From positions 124,001-188,000 of the forward strand of contig ONMF01000002.1 in assembly GCA_900318865.1 (NCBI GenBank): a DNA stretch of 64,000 bases, written 5' to 3'. The stretch is from an uncultured Prevotellaceae bacterium. GTDB lineage: Bacteria > Bacteroidota > Bacteroidia > Bacteroidales > Muribaculaceae. Every line of letters begins with the position of its first letter. The stretch's first letter is position 1. The translations under genes were made by a program, and so were the position numbers. The notes below the pieces were generated by a model. It worked only from the letters and a program-made list of their open reading frames with translations, searched no databases and was not told the DNA's origin. Shown here piece after piece: positions 1 through 8,759 of this stretch.

Positions 1-20
1 AAATTCCATCACATCACGGA

Positions 21-66
21 AACAAGACCACCCGGTGAGGCTGTTGCCTCACCGGGTGGTCTTGTT
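21..66. terminator. Bidirectional-type hairpin downstream of the ROK kinase gene
   Basis: A perfect 21-bp inverted repeat (21-41 and 46-66) with a 4-nt loop is followed on the plus strand by a T run (65-71). The T tract favours termination of a plus-strand gene lying left of the window. The same stem can also stop the minus-strand kinase gene, which ends at 82. Confidence 0.85.
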
Positions 67-81
67 TTTTTACGGAACGTG

Positions 82-1047
82 TCAGGCATCTTTCACTTCC
101 CAGCCCAGTGCCGAGGCGCCCAGGATGGCGGCATCGGCCTCCTTCATCTCGCTGAAGAGGATCTTGGCCTTGCCTTTGAAGATGGGCAGCACATTCTTGT
201 CGAATGCTTCCCTGACGGGCTTCATGATGAGGTCGCCACTCTTGGCCAGGCCACCGAAGATGATGAATGCCTCGGGGCTGGAGAAGGTGGTGAAGTCGGC
301 CAACGCCTCGCCCAGGATGGTGCCGGTGTAGTCAAAGATTTCCTTGGCCAGCTTGTCGCCTGCCATGGCGGCATCAAACACGTCTTTCGACGTGATGCTG
401 TCTATATCCAGCTCACGCAGTTTCGACTCGTCGGAGCGAATTTCCAGGAACTCGCGTGCTGTGCGTGCCACGCCGGTAGCCGAGCAATAAGCCTCCAGGC
501 AGCCCGTGCGTCCGCAGCCGCACATGCGTCCGTTGTTGCGTTTCATAATCACATGGCCCAGCTCGCCGGCAAATCCGTCGTGACCATAGACCATCTGGCC
601 GTTGATCACGATGCCGCTGCCCACACCGGTGCCCAGTGTGATCATGATGAAGTCCTTCATGCCGCGTGCCGCGCCGTAGGTCATCTCACCGATAGCTGCG
701 GCGTTGGCATCGTTGGTGATGATGCAGGGAATGCCGAATTTCTTGCTGATGAGGTCGGCCAGGGGTATGGGCGTGGGCCACGGCAGGTTCACGCCGTCCT
801 CGATGATGCCGGTGTAGTAGTTGGCGTTAGGGGCGCCGATTCCGATGCCGTTGATTTTATCCTCAGCGTCGGCCGCCACGATGATGCGGTTGATTTCGGT
901 ATACAATTCATCGATATAGTCGTCGATGTTGCTGTGCTTCGCTGTCTTAATCGAGTCGCTGGCAATCACATTGCCGCGGGCGTCCACAATACCGAAGGCG
1001 GTGTTCGTGCCGCCCATGTCGATACCAATTACATAAGGTTTTGCCAT
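82..1047 (-). CDS. ROK family sugar kinase (glucokinase-like)
   Basis: This is a cytoplasmic ATP-dependent sugar kinase of the ROK family, probably phosphorylating glucose or an amino sugar. The N-terminal phosphate-binding loop GIDMGGTN is at residues 8-15. The catalytic segment TNDANAA carries Asp113. The motif GELGH at 161-165 supplies the His, and CGCGRTGC at 176-183 supplies the Cys ligands of the structural zinc site. Its length of 321 residues is normal for a ROK kinase, and the absence of an N-terminal helix-turn-helix separates it from ROK repressors. A consensus promoter lies about 50 nt before the ATG and a hairpin follows the stop, so it is probably monocistronic. The exact sugar cannot be read from the sequence. 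Confidence 0.92.
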   Translation of the reverse strand: MAKPYVIGIDMGGTNTAFGIVDARGNVIASDSIKTAKHSNIDDYIDELYTEINRIIVAADAEDKINGIGIGAPNANYYTGIIEDGVNLPWPTPIPLADLISKKFGIPCIITNDANAAAIGEMTYGAARGMKDFIMITLGTGVGSGIVINGQMVYGHDGFAGELGHVIMKRNNGRMCGCGRTGCLEAYCSATGVARTAREFLEIRSDESKLRELDIDSITSKDVFDAAMAGDKLAKEIFDYTGTILGEALADFTTFSSPEAFIIFGGLAKSGDLIMKPVREAFDKNVLPIFKGKAKILFSEMKEADAAILGASALGWEVKDA

Positions 1048-1099
1048 GTTGATTTGTTGTTTTTTATGGTTTGTTAATAAGAAATTGTTTACGGTTCAA

Positions 1100-1131
1100 C
1101 AAAGGTAATGCATTTCATCGACAATAGCAAA
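1100..1131 (-). promoter_or_regulatory. Bacteroidota promoter of the ROK kinase gene
   Basis: On the minus strand the -7 box TACCTTTG occupies 1107-1100 and the -33 TTTG occupies 1131-1128, with 20 nt between them. This matches the Bacteroidota sigma-ABfr consensus exactly. Confidence 0.75.
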
Positions 1132-1151
1132 TGCCGGGCTGCAAAATTTGA

Positions 1152-3551
1152 TTAGAAGTTCAACTGCAGGCGCGCGTTGATTTGACGGCGCGTCAGGTAG
1201 TTGGGAACGGCGTACTGGATAGCGTTCACATCGGTAATCCAGTAGTAGCTGCTCACGTTAGAGATGTCGAACAGGTTGAACACGTCCACGCCCAGCCAGA
1301 TGCTCTTGAAGTGGCTCAGGAAGCCCGTGGTGGGACGGTGCTGGCCACCCACCAGCTGGAAACTGAGGCCCACGTCCACACGCTTGTAGGCAGGCTGGCG
1401 GAAGTAGGACTGGTCGCGCGTCATGCGCGGTGATGTGGTGGGCAGGCCGTCGCTCACGATGGCTTTGAGCGAGAATTTGAGGCGCGGCAGCTTGGGAAAG
1501 TAGTCGGTGAAAAAGAGCGCGAAACTGTAACGCTGGTCGGTGGGGCGAGGCACCTTCACGCCGTTAAGGGTTTCCTGGGTCTTCATCAGCGAGAAACTGA
1601 TCCAGGAGTCGGTGCCTTCCACAAATTGTCCGAACAGCTTCAGGTCGATGCCGGCCACATAGCCTTTCGACTGGTTCAGGCCGCTGTACACCACCTTCAA
1701 GTTATCCACCTCGTAGGGGATGAGGTTGGCCAGATTCTTATAGTAGATTTCGGTGGTGAACTTGAAGGGGCGGTTGAGTGCCCTGAAGGTGTAATCACCG
1801 CCCACGATGGCATGGATGCTGCGCTGCGACTTGATGTTGTGGTTCAGGTCGATATAGACGTTGCCCAGCGTGTCGGTGCGCTCGTAGCGGTATTCCTTGT
1901 AGAACGGGGCTTGATAATAGAGCCCGCCGGCCAGGCGCAGCGACAGCCGGTTGTTGCGCTCGGGCACAAAACCGATGCTGAAACGCGGCGACACCAGCGT
2001 CTCCTTGTTGAAGTCCCAGTAGCTCACACGCACTCCCCCGTTAATCGACCACAAGCCGCGGTCGGTCATGAGTTTGTAGGTGTCCTGCACATAGGCGGCA
2101 AAGCGCGTGGTGTTCAGGTCGTGGCTCGACGACTGACTGTAGACCACGTTCACCTCGCCGGGAACATGAGGCAGCGAATAGCCCGCGCTGTCGCGCCACT
2201 GCCACTCGCGCGAGCGGTCGTAGATGCTCTCGCGGCGCATCGTCAGGCCGTACGACAGGTTGTGGTTGTTCAGCCCGGTGTTGCCCTTGAGGCTGATGTC
2301 GTACACGTTGAGCTTGAGACGCGTGCGCTCATGCTCGTGATATTTTCCCACGCCGAGCTCGCCACCCACCGACTGCTCGCCACTCGTGCCGGCCTCGTCG
2401 AGCCAGTACTCGCCGTGGATGTCGTAGGTCACCAGCTCGTCGGTGCGGTAGCCCGATGCCTGCAGGGTCAGGTCGGTGCCGCGGCTCAGCTTGTAGTTGA
2501 GCGACAAGGCCCCGAAGTAGGTGTGGAATTTATCTTTCTCATAGCCGTCGAAATACACGGTGAACGACTTGGCGTTGGTCGATGTGCCGAAACTCGTCTC
2601 ACGGTTCACGGGCGTGAAGCGGTAGTTGTTAATCGACACGTTGCCCAAAAACGACACCTTGAACTTGTCGGTGGGCTTGAACACGATGTGCGTCTGATAA
2701 TCGAAATACTGCGGGTCATACTCGCCTTTCGACTCCAGCGAGCCCAGCAGCGAGGAGTTACGCTTGTAGCGGAAGCCGTGCAGCTGTGAGAACTTGCGGC
2801 TGCTCTGACCCAGCGACAAGCTGCCGCCTTGCAGACTGGCCGACACACTGCCCTCGAACGACTGGGGCTCGCGGTAAGCGATGTCGAGCACGCTCGACAT
2901 CTTGTCGCCATACTCGGCGTTGAAGCCGCCCGTGGAAAAGTTCACACTCTTCACCATGTCGGGATTGATAATGCTCAAGCCCTCTTGCTGCCCGTTGCTG
3001 ATGAGCTGCGGGCGGTAAACCTCTATGCCGTTGATATACACCGAGTTCTCGTCGTAGGAGCCACCGCGCACCATGTACTGCGACGACATCTCGTTCTTCG
3101 AGCTCACGCCGGCCATGGTGGTGAGCACCGCCTCCACGCTGCCCCCCGACGCGTCGGGGGTGAGACGAATCGACTCCACGTCGATGCCTTGCATGGTGTT
3201 GGTCTGCTTTTTATATTCGGTGACTTGAAGCTCGGTCAGCTCGTGCGTTTTCTCATAGAGCTTGGGATTGAGCGTGATGGTACCCTGCGGCTTGATGAGC
3301 TGGCGCTTCACGGCCGCATAGCCGATGCAGGTGAACTCCACCACCAGGGTGTCCTGTGCGGCCACGGTGAGCTCATAGAGGCCCTTGGTGTCGGTGTTCA
3401 CACCCACCTGGGTGCCCAGCACGCGCACCGTTGCAAACTCGATGGGCTGGCCGCTCTCGTCCACCACCTTGCCCGTTATTTTGACCTGTGCAGCCATGCC
3501 CAGCGCACACAGCATGCACACGAATGCTGTCAATAAGTTTCGTGTCATCAT
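1152..3551 (-). CDS. TonB-dependent outer-membrane receptor with carboxypeptidase-regulatory-like N-domain
   Basis: This is an outer-membrane beta-barrel transporter energised by TonB. Residues 1-21 form a signal peptide ending near MAAQ. Residues 22-105 are a CarboxypepD_reg-like beta-sandwich starting with KITGKVVDESGQPI. The plug domain follows, with the segment YMVRGGSYDENSVYINGIEV. The remaining two thirds alternates aromatic-rich strands and ends in a typical terminal LQLNF. At 799 residues it is shorter than SusC proteins, has no SusD partner beside it, and is better called a general TonB receptor for an unknown substrate. The stop of engB lies only 29 nt upstream, so the two may share a transcript. 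Two adjacent ATG codons (3551 and 3548) are equally possible starts. Confidence 0.9.
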   Translation of the reverse strand: MMTRNLLTAFVCMLCALGMAAQVKITGKVVDESGQPIEFATVRVLGTQVGVNTDTKGLYELTVAAQDTLVVEFTCIGYAAVKRQLIKPQGTITLNPKLYEKTHELTELQVTEYKKQTNTMQGIDVESIRLTPDASGGSVEAVLTTMAGVSSKNEMSSQYMVRGGSYDENSVYINGIEVYRPQLISNGQQEGLSIINPDMVKSVNFSTGGFNAEYGDKMSSVLDIAYREPQSFEGSVSASLQGGSLSLGQSSRKFSQLHGFRYKRNSSLLGSLESKGEYDPQYFDYQTHIVFKPTDKFKVSFLGNVSINNYRFTPVNRETSFGTSTNAKSFTVYFDGYEKDKFHTYFGALSLNYKLSRGTDLTLQASGYRTDELVTYDIHGEYWLDEAGTSGEQSVGGELGVGKYHEHERTRLKLNVYDISLKGNTGLNNHNLSYGLTMRRESIYDRSREWQWRDSAGYSLPHVPGEVNVVYSQSSSHDLNTTRFAAYVQDTYKLMTDRGLWSINGGVRVSYWDFNKETLVSPRFSIGFVPERNNRLSLRLAGGLYYQAPFYKEYRYERTDTLGNVYIDLNHNIKSQRSIHAIVGGDYTFRALNRPFKFTTEIYYKNLANLIPYEVDNLKVVYSGLNQSKGYVAGIDLKLFGQFVEGTDSWISFSLMKTQETLNGVKVPRPTDQRYSFALFFTDYFPKLPRLKFSLKAIVSDGLPTTSPRMTRDQSYFRQPAYKRVDVGLSFQLVGGQHRPTTGFLSHFKSIWLGVDVFNLFDISNVSSYYWITDVNAIQYAVPNYLTRRQINARLQLNF

Positions 3552-3580
3552 ACTTTATAAACGCACAAGGGCCCGAAAAA

Positions 3581-4177
3581 TTATATCGAGCGGTTGATTG
3601 TTTGGATATAATCGAGCATCTCTTCGCGGCCGCGCTTGTCCTCGCTGCTGGTCATGAACACCGGGGGCAGCTCCTCCCAGCTTTTGAGCAACTCGCGTTT
3701 ATAGGCCTCCACCTTGTCGACACCGGCCACGCGGCCCATCTTGTCCATCTTGGTGAACACCAGCGCAAAGGGCACGCCGTTCTCGCCCAGCCAGGTGATA
3801 AAATCCAGGTCAATCTTTTGCGGCTCATGACGGCTGTCGACAAGCACAAAGAGGCAGGTCATCTGCTCACGCCCCAGGATATAGCCCTGGATGATGTGCT
3901 GCAACTTCTCGCGCTCTTCCTTGCCCCGGCGGGCATAGCCGTAGCCCGGCAGGTCGACGATATACCACGAGTCGTTCACTTTGAAATGGTTGATGAGCAG
4001 TGTCTTGCCGGGGGTGGCGCTGGTTTTTGCCAGGCCCTTGCGACCGGTGAGCATATTGATGAGCGACGACTTGCCCACATTGCTGCGCCCGATGAAGGCA
4101 TACTCGGGCAGCGACGTTGCCGGGCACTTGCGCCAGTCGCTGTTGCTGATCTCGAATTCGGCAGTCTTGATAATCAT
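3581..4177 (-). CDS. engB: Ribosome biogenesis GTPase YihA/YsxC (EngB)
   Basis: EngB is an essential GTPase assisting assembly of the large ribosomal subunit. The protein shows the P-loop GRSNVGKS, the switch II motif DLPGYG and the base-recognition motif TKMDK, in that order. I chose the ATG at 4177, giving 198 residues and the normal EngB N-terminus [15 protein letters not shown]. The open frame continues upstream to 4273, but that region holds a consensus promoter whose -7 box ends 20 nt before this ATG, so the longer start would lie upstream of the transcript. The TonB receptor gene follows after 29 nt. Confidence 0.95.
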   Translation of the reverse strand: MIIKTAEFEISNSDWRKCPATSLPEYAFIGRSNVGKSSLINMLTGRKGLAKTSATPGKTLLINHFKVNDSWYIVDLPGYGYARRGKEEREKLQHIIQGYILGREQMTCLFVLVDSRHEPQKIDLDFITWLGENGVPFALVFTKMDKMGRVAGVDKVEAYKRELLKSWEELPPVFMTSSEDKRGREEMLDYIQTINRSI

Positions 4178-4196
4178 GAGTCGGTCTGTTTTGATG

Positions 4197-4228
4197 CAAA
4201 GATACAAAAAAAACAGGGAGATGGCAAA
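4197..4228 (-). promoter_or_regulatory. Bacteroidota promoter of engB
   Basis: The minus strand carries TATCTTTG at 4204-4197 and TTTG at 4228-4225, separated by 20 nt. The position decides the engB start at 4177. Confidence 0.78.
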
Positions 4229-4277
4229 TTTCTTCCATCTCCCCTGTGTCAAGAAAAAGTGCGGCACTCGCACCGGT

Positions 4278-4961
4278 TCAGTTCTTGCCCATCACGATGC
4301 CCACCAGTGCGGTGACATCGGGCAGGCCCACCTCGGTGTCGCCGTTGATGTCGCCTTTCTCCTGCACCACGGGCAGCACACGGTCGGGCAACCGGAAGCC
4401 GCCATCAAAGAACACTTTGCCACCTGTGCATTTGGGGTCGATGAGACTTCCCAAATCACCATCAATCTCGGCCAGCACTTTGTTGTTCTCATTGATGATA
4501 TAGGTGGTTTCGGCAATCGTGTTCCAGTCGGCATCGCGTTGGCGATAATTGACAATCACCTCCACCAAGTCGTCGTTGTTGAACAGATCGACTGTGGCCC
4601 GAATCGAACAGCCACCATCATCAAAATCACCTGAATAGGAGCCCAAGCCCTCCAAATAATAACTGGAGTTGCCTTCGGGAGCCGGCAGCTCAATGGTGAA
4701 TTGTTTGTAGATGGTGGTGAGGTCGAGTTCATAGATGGTGATTCGCATTTGCCCATTGGTCGTGGTGCAAAACAAGGGGCGGATGCTGTTTTCGGCAAAG
4801 GAGTACATCACACGGTCGAAAGGCATAGGATAATCAGCCCGGTAATTGTCGTCTTCAGTCATTTCAACGGGAACGGGGAGTTTGTTGATGACCAAATCGG
4901 CAGCGCCGACGCTTGCGGCCATGAAAGCCAGCATCAAAACAAAAGTAAAATATCTTTTCAT
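4278..4961 (-). CDS. Secreted protein with a single dockerin-like repeat
   Basis: I do not recognise the main domain. The protein has 227 residues, with a Sec signal peptide at about 1-20 ([20 protein letters not shown]) and a beta-rich middle of about 170 residues. The C-terminus holds one calcium-loop repeat of dockerin type, [19 protein letters not shown]. Other dockerin-tagged proteins in this window carry two such repeats, so this is a half-dockerin. It lies between mdh and engB on the same strand. An 88-nt gap containing a strong hairpin separates it from mdh, so it is probably transcribed alone. Export is well supported; function is not. Confidence 0.8.
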   Translation of the reverse strand: MKRYFTFVLMLAFMAASVGAADLVINKLPVPVEMTEDDNYRADYPMPFDRVMYSFAENSIRPLFCTTTNGQMRITIYELDLTTIYKQFTIELPAPEGNSSYYLEGLGSYSGDFDDGGCSIRATVDLFNNDDLVEVIVNYRQRDADWNTIAETTYIINENNKVLAEIDGDLGSLIDPKCTGGKVFFDGGFRLPDRVLPVVQEKGDINGDTEVGLPDVTALVGIVMGKN

Positions 4962-4998
4962 AATAATGTAAGAATTTTGTTTTCAAATACTATAAAGA

Positions 4999-5028
4999 GT
5001 CGCCCCTGTGGCGAGCCACAGGGGCGAC
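4999..5028 (-). terminator. Hairpin downstream of mdh
   Basis: There is a perfect 14-bp GC-rich stem (4999-5012 and 5015-5028) with a very short apex, 28 nt after the mdh stop. In the minus direction it is followed by TCTTTATAG, a weak U tract. It probably ends the mdh transcript. Confidence 0.7.
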
Positions 5029-5056
5029 CCCCGAAATATCGGGTGAACCCTTCTGA

Positions 5057-6049
5057 TTACAGGTTGGGGTTGATTTTGCTCCACTCACTGATGGGCGGCA
5101 CGATGCCCAGCGTCACCAGCTCGTCGCGCATCTTGCAAAGGTGCTCGTAGCTGGCATCGAGCTTGGCGTTCTCCTCGGGGGTGCCGCAGGGCACCTCATA
5201 GCTGGCGCCATTCTCGTCGAGCGTGGTCTTCATGGCCATCATGATGTGGTCGTACTTGTCGTTCTGCACATAGGTGCCCACGGGGAAGCGGAATTTCTCA
5301 CCGCCCATGACGGAACGGATCATTTCCACCGACAGATAAGCCGGGCTCTGGAACGACGAGCGTCCACGCAGCTTGATGATGGCGGCACCGCCTTGGGTCA
5401 CAGCCGTCTTCATGGCTTCCCACTCCTCGGCGGGGAATTCCTCGGTGCCGATGATGTCGGTGAGCTTGCGGCCTGCAATCTCCACATGGCTGCCGAACAC
5501 GGCCATCTGCTCGCCGTGGCCGCCATAGGTGGCGCAACCGGTGATTTCGTCTTGCATCACACCGAATTTCTTGGCCAGCGCGCTTTGCAGGCGCGTGGTG
5601 TCCAGGGCGGCCAGCGTGGTCACCTGCGAGGGCTTCAGGCCGCTATAGAGCAGCGTCACAAGGCCCGTGAGGTCGGCGGGGTTGAAGATAATCACCACAT
5701 GCTTCACGTCGGGGCAATACTTCTGGATGTTCTGGCCCAGTTCCTCGGCAATCTTGCAGTTGCCGGCCAGCAAGTCCTCGCGAGTCATGCCCTCTTTGCG
5801 GGGTGCGCCGCCACTGGAGATGATGTACTTGGCGTTGGCAAAAGCCTCGGCCACATCGGTGGTGGCAGTGATTTTGACGTTGCCGAATCCACTCTGGCGC
5901 ATTTCCTCGGCCACACCTTCGGGCGAGAACACGTCGTAGAGGCAAATGTCGTTAGTCAAGCCCATCATCAGGGCGGTTTGAACCATGTTCGAGCCAATCA
6001 TGCCGGCGGCGCCGACGATGACCAGTTTGTCGTTTGTTAAAAAAGCCAT
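5057..6049 (-). CDS. mdh: Malate dehydrogenase (NAD-dependent)
   Basis: This cytoplasmic enzyme interconverts malate and oxaloacetate. In anaerobic Bacteroidales it serves the reductive branch towards fumarate and succinate, together with the fumarase encoded at 24.5 kb. The Rossmann motif VGAAGMIG is at residues 12-19. The substrate loop holds Arg84 and Arg90 (GAPRKEGMTRED). The catalytic pair is Asp150 with His178 (GGHGE), and Arg153 follows the Asp. Arginine in the loop position favours malate over lactate. The 330-residue length fits the lactate/malate dehydrogenase superfamily. A promoter starts about 90 nt upstream and a hairpin lies downstream, so the gene appears monocistronic. Confidence 0.95.
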   Translation of the reverse strand: MAFLTNDKLVIVGAAGMIGSNMVQTALMMGLTNDICLYDVFSPEGVAEEMRQSGFGNVKITATTDVAEAFANAKYIISSGGAPRKEGMTREDLLAGNCKIAEELGQNIQKYCPDVKHVVIIFNPADLTGLVTLLYSGLKPSQVTTLAALDTTRLQSALAKKFGVMQDEITGCATYGGHGEQMAVFGSHVEIAGRKLTDIIGTEEFPAEEWEAMKTAVTQGGAAIIKLRGRSSFQSPAYLSVEMIRSVMGGEKFRFPVGTYVQNDKYDHIMMAMKTTLDENGASYEVPCGTPEENAKLDASYEHLCKMRDELVTLGIVPPISEWSKINPNL

Positions 6050-6136
6050 GTCTTTAAATACTTTGTTTAATGGTTTATAGGTTGAAAAAAAATCAAATTT
6101 CTCTCTCGCTGTGAGTGCCGCAGCACAATCACACTA

Positions 6137-6167
6137 CAAAATTACACATTTCTTGTCAGTGCGCAAA
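6137..6167 (-). promoter_or_regulatory. Bacteroidota promoter of mdh
   Basis: The minus strand has TAATTTTG at 6144-6137 and TTTG at 6167-6164 with a 19-nt spacer. It implies a leader of roughly 80 nt. The recR promoter lies divergently about 80 bp away. Confidence 0.75.
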
Positions 6168-6243
6168 TTTATTCGGCGTTCATGTTGTTTAAATATATTT
6201 AAAACGCGCCGATTCACCCATCGCGCAAATCGCGGGCGCGATT

Positions 6244-6275
6244 GTTGCGGATACTGAAAAAATGATGTAACTTTG
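6244..6275 (+). promoter_or_regulatory. Promoter of the recR operon
   Basis: TAACTTTG is at 6268-6275 with GTTG at 6244-6247 as a near-consensus -33, 20 nt apart. The recR ATG is only 5 nt after the -7 box, so the transcript would be leaderless or nearly so. Confidence 0.7.
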
Positions 6276-6280
6276 TCGTC

Positions 6281-6910
6281 ATGGAACAGGAATTTGCGTC
6301 ATCACTGCTTGAAAACGCTGTCAGCGAGTTCGCCAAGCTGCCGGGCATCGGCCGCAAGACGGCTCTGCGACTGGTGCTCTACCTGCTCAAGCAGGAGCCG
6401 GGGCAGGCCGAAGCCTTCGGCGAGGCCATCGTGCGCTTGCGCCGCGAAATAGGCTACTGCACCGTGTGCCACAACATCAGCGAGACGCCCGTGTGCCCCA
6501 TCTGCAGCAATCCGGGCCGCGACGCCGCCACCATCTGCGTGGTGGAGAACGTGAAAGACGTGATGAGCATCGAGAACACCCACCAGCATCACGGGCTCTA
6601 CCATGTGCTGGGAGGGCTCATTTCACCCATGGACGGCGTGGGGCCGCAGGACATCGAAATCGATTCGCTCGTGGCACGGGTGGCCGCAGGAGGCATCAAG
6701 GAGGTGATTTTGGCCCTGAGCGCCACGATGGAGGGCGACACCACCAATTTCTACATCTTCCGCCGGCTTGCACCCTACCCCGACGTGCGCATCACCATCC
6801 TGGCGCGCGGGGTAAGCGTGGGCAACGAGATTGAGTACACCGACGAGCTGACGCTGGGGCGTTCCATCCTGAACCGCACCCTCTTCAGCGACACGTTTCA
6901 CAAAGAATAA
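6281..6910 (+). CDS. recR: Recombination mediator RecR
   Basis: RecR acts with RecO and RecF to load RecA at single-strand gaps. The 209-residue protein shows a helix-hairpin-helix ([12 protein letters not shown], residues 20-31) and a four-cysteine zinc module with Cys60, Cys63, Cys72 and Cys75. The Toprim domain starts near residue 85 (ICVVENVKD), and the family C-terminus [12 protein letters not shown] is present. It is the first gene of a tight plus-strand run (small ORF, GT2, GNAT, CotH-like). The ATG at 6281 sits 5 nt behind the -7 box, and no earlier in-frame start is reasonable. Confidence 0.97.
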   Translation: MEQEFASSLLENAVSEFAKLPGIGRKTALRLVLYLLKQEPGQAEAFGEAIVRLRREIGYCTVCHNISETPVCPICSNPGRDAATICVVENVKDVMSIENTHQHHGLYHVLGGLISPMDGVGPQDIEIDSLVARVAAGGIKEVILALSATMEGDTTNFYIFRRLAPYPDVRITILARGVSVGNEIEYTDELTLGRSILNRTLFSDTFHKE

Positions 6911-6921
6911 CCACCCCAGTC

Positions 6922-7071
6922 ATGGCCGACAATTTTCTTGAAAAACAACGACAGGACTTCGAGGCGGCAAAGGCCCGGAAAGAACAGGAGCGGCGCCGAC
7001 GGTTGCAACGCTTCGCCGAGCAATACCGCAAGCGAAAAGCCCCCACCGCTACCCGGCAAGATAATCAATAA
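6922..7071 (+). CDS. Small basic, charged 49-residue protein
   Basis: An ATG 11 nt after the recR stop opens a 49-codon frame that ends 5 nt before the GT2 start. The product begins MADNFLEKQRQDFEAAK and is then rich in Arg, Lys, Gln and Glu, predicting one amphipathic helix, with a short Thr/Ala/Pro tail. Similar MADNxLE-type small proteins are, to my recollection, annotated beside recR in other Bacteroidales, but I cannot check this. Tight spacing on both sides supports it as a real translated gene. No function can be assigned. Confidence 0.6.
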   Translation: MADNFLEKQRQDFEAAKARKEQERRRRLQRFAEQYRKRKAPTATRQDNQ

Positions 7072-7076
7072 CCATC

Positions 7077-8201
7077 ATGGATATAACGGTTGTCATAGTC
7101 AACTATCGCGTCAAGCTGTTCCTGGAGCAGACGCTACGTTCGGTCGAGGAGGCCACCCAAGGCCTCGATGCCGAGGTCATCGTTGTGGACAACAACTCGG
7201 GCGACGACAGTATCGACTTCGTGCGGCAGCGTTTCCCGCAAGTCACCTTCATCGAGAACACCGACAACGTGGGCTTTGCCAGGGCCAACAATCAGGCCGT
7301 CATGCGGGCCGCCGGCCTCTTCACCCTCATCCTCAACCCCGACACCATCATCAGCCGCCCGTGCATCGAGCAGTGCATCGAGTGGATGCGCGGCCACGAA
7401 CGTTGCGGCGCCATCGGGGTGCGCATGGTCGACGGCAACGGCGTGTTCCTGCCCGAGAGCAAGCGCGCCTTCCCCACGCCCTGGGTGTCGTTCTGCAAGA
7501 TTTTCGGGCTGTCGGCGCTGTTTCCGCGCTCGCGGTGGTTCGCGCGCTATCACCTCCGCTACCTCGACGACCGACAGCCACACCGCATCGACATCCTGGC
7601 CGGTGCCTTCATGCTGTGCCGCACGACCCTGCTGCAACAGGTGGGCGGCTTCGACGAGGACTTTTTCATGTACGGCGAGGACATCGACCTCTCCTACCGG
7701 ATGGTGCTGGCAGGCTACGAAAACTGGTTTCTGCCGGTGGAAATCATCCACTACAAGGGCGAGAGCACCAAGAAAGACTCGATGCGCTACGTGCGGGTCT
7801 TTTATGAGGCCATGCTCATCTTCTACCGCAAGCACTATCCGCGCATGGGCGTGGTGTTCTACCCCATCGTGAAGCTGGGTGTGCTGGTGCGGGCTTCGAT
7901 GGCGGCACTCAAGCGCCTGCTCAAGTGGCCCAAGCGCCGTGCAGGTGGCGCGCATGCCGCCCACGCCCGATGGGTGGTGCTCAGCGATGACCCCGCGCGG
8001 GTGGCAACAGCGGCCGGCATCAGCACCTACGGCACCTCACTGCCCGCCGACGGCGCAGCCAGCGTGCTCATCGACGACGGCACCCACGACTACGACGCCA
8101 TCATCGGCATCATTGCGTCGGGTAGCCGAAAAGGCCTGGACTTCCACATCTGGTCGCACCGCAACCAACTCATCATTTCACCCAAAATGCAACAATCATG
8201 A
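7077..8201 (+). CDS. Family 2 glycosyltransferase with C-terminal extension
   Basis: This is a GT-A fold glycosyltransferase probably acting on cell-envelope glycans. The N-terminal nucleotide-sugar motif VVIVNY is at residues 5-10 and VVDNNSG at 36-42. The metal-binding NPD is at 87-89, and the acceptor/catalytic segment FDEDFFMYGEDIDLSYR begins near 202. No transmembrane anchor is obvious beyond a weak hydrophobic patch near residue 260. After about residue 290 there is an extra domain of some 85 residues (WVVLSDDPARVATAAG and on) that is not part of the usual fold. The stop codon overlaps the following GNAT start by 4 nt (ATGA), implying translational coupling. Sugar donor and acceptor are unknown. 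Confidence 0.88.
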   Translation: MDITVVIVNYRVKLFLEQTLRSVEEATQGLDAEVIVVDNNSGDDSIDFVRQRFPQVTFIENTDNVGFARANNQAVMRAAGLFTLILNPDTIISRPCIEQCIEWMRGHERCGAIGVRMVDGNGVFLPESKRAFPTPWVSFCKIFGLSALFPRSRWFARYHLRYLDDRQPHRIDILAGAFMLCRTTLLQQVGGFDEDFFMYGEDIDLSYRMVLAGYENWFLPVEIIHYKGESTKKDSMRYVRVFYEAMLIFYRKHYPRMGVVFYPIVKLGVLVRASMAALKRLLKWPKRRAGGAHAAHARWVVLSDDPARVATAAGISTYGTSLPADGAASVLIDDGTHDYDAIIGIIASGSRKGLDFHIWSHRNQLIISPKMQQS

Positions 8202-8731
8202 CACATGCTTCCCTGCTCAACGACAATGTAATCGCCCTCCGGGCCCTCGAGCCCACCGACCTCGATGTGCTTTTCAAGTGGGAAAACGACACCGACCTGT
8301 GGACGGTGACCGACACCGTGGCGCCCTACTCGCGCCAGGTGCTGTGGCAATATCTGGAAAACTACACCGCCGACATCTACCAAAGTCACGAGCTACGACT
8401 CATGGCGGTGCTCAAGGACACCGGCGAGGCGGTGGGAATTGTGGACCTGATGAATTATTCCCCGCTCAACAACCGCGCCGAGTTCGGCCTGCTCATCGCC
8501 GCCGAGCACCGTGGCAAGGGTTATGGCGAGCGGGCACTCGCGCTGGCATGCAACTATGCCCGCAACCACATCGGGCTGCGGCAAATCTACGCCTACGTGG
8601 CCAGCGACAACACCACCTGCCTGCACCTGCTGCATGAGGGCGGCTTCAGCACCATCGGCACGCTGCACCAGTGGCGGCGCCGCGGCACGCACTACCACGA
8701 CGTGGTGATGCTGCAATGCATTCTATCGTAA
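8198..8731 (+). CDS. GNAT N-acetyltransferase (RimJ/RimL type)
   Basis: This 177-residue single-domain acetyl-CoA-dependent acetyltransferase belongs to the Acetyltransf_3 group that includes RimL and SpeG. Visible features are the N-terminal LRALEPTDLDVLFKWEND strand-helix and the acetyl-CoA pyrophosphate loop AAEHRGKGYGERAL. The C-terminal segment IYAYVASDNTTCLHLLHEGGF contains the conserved Asn before the last helix. It is coupled to the GT2 gene by an ATGA overlap. The substrate could be a protein N-terminus, a polyamine or an amino sugar; the glycosyltransferase neighbour makes a sugar possible, but this is only inference. Confidence 0.88.
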   Translation: MTHASLLNDNVIALRALEPTDLDVLFKWENDTDLWTVTDTVAPYSRQVLWQYLENYTADIYQSHELRLMAVLKDTGEAVGIVDLMNYSPLNNRAEFGLLIAAEHRGKGYGERALALACNYARNHIGLRQIYAYVASDNTTCLHLLHEGGFSTIGTLHQWRRRGTHYHDVVMLQCILS

Positions 8732-8759
8732 TCTCACGCTCACAGCCCATCTCCCGGCC

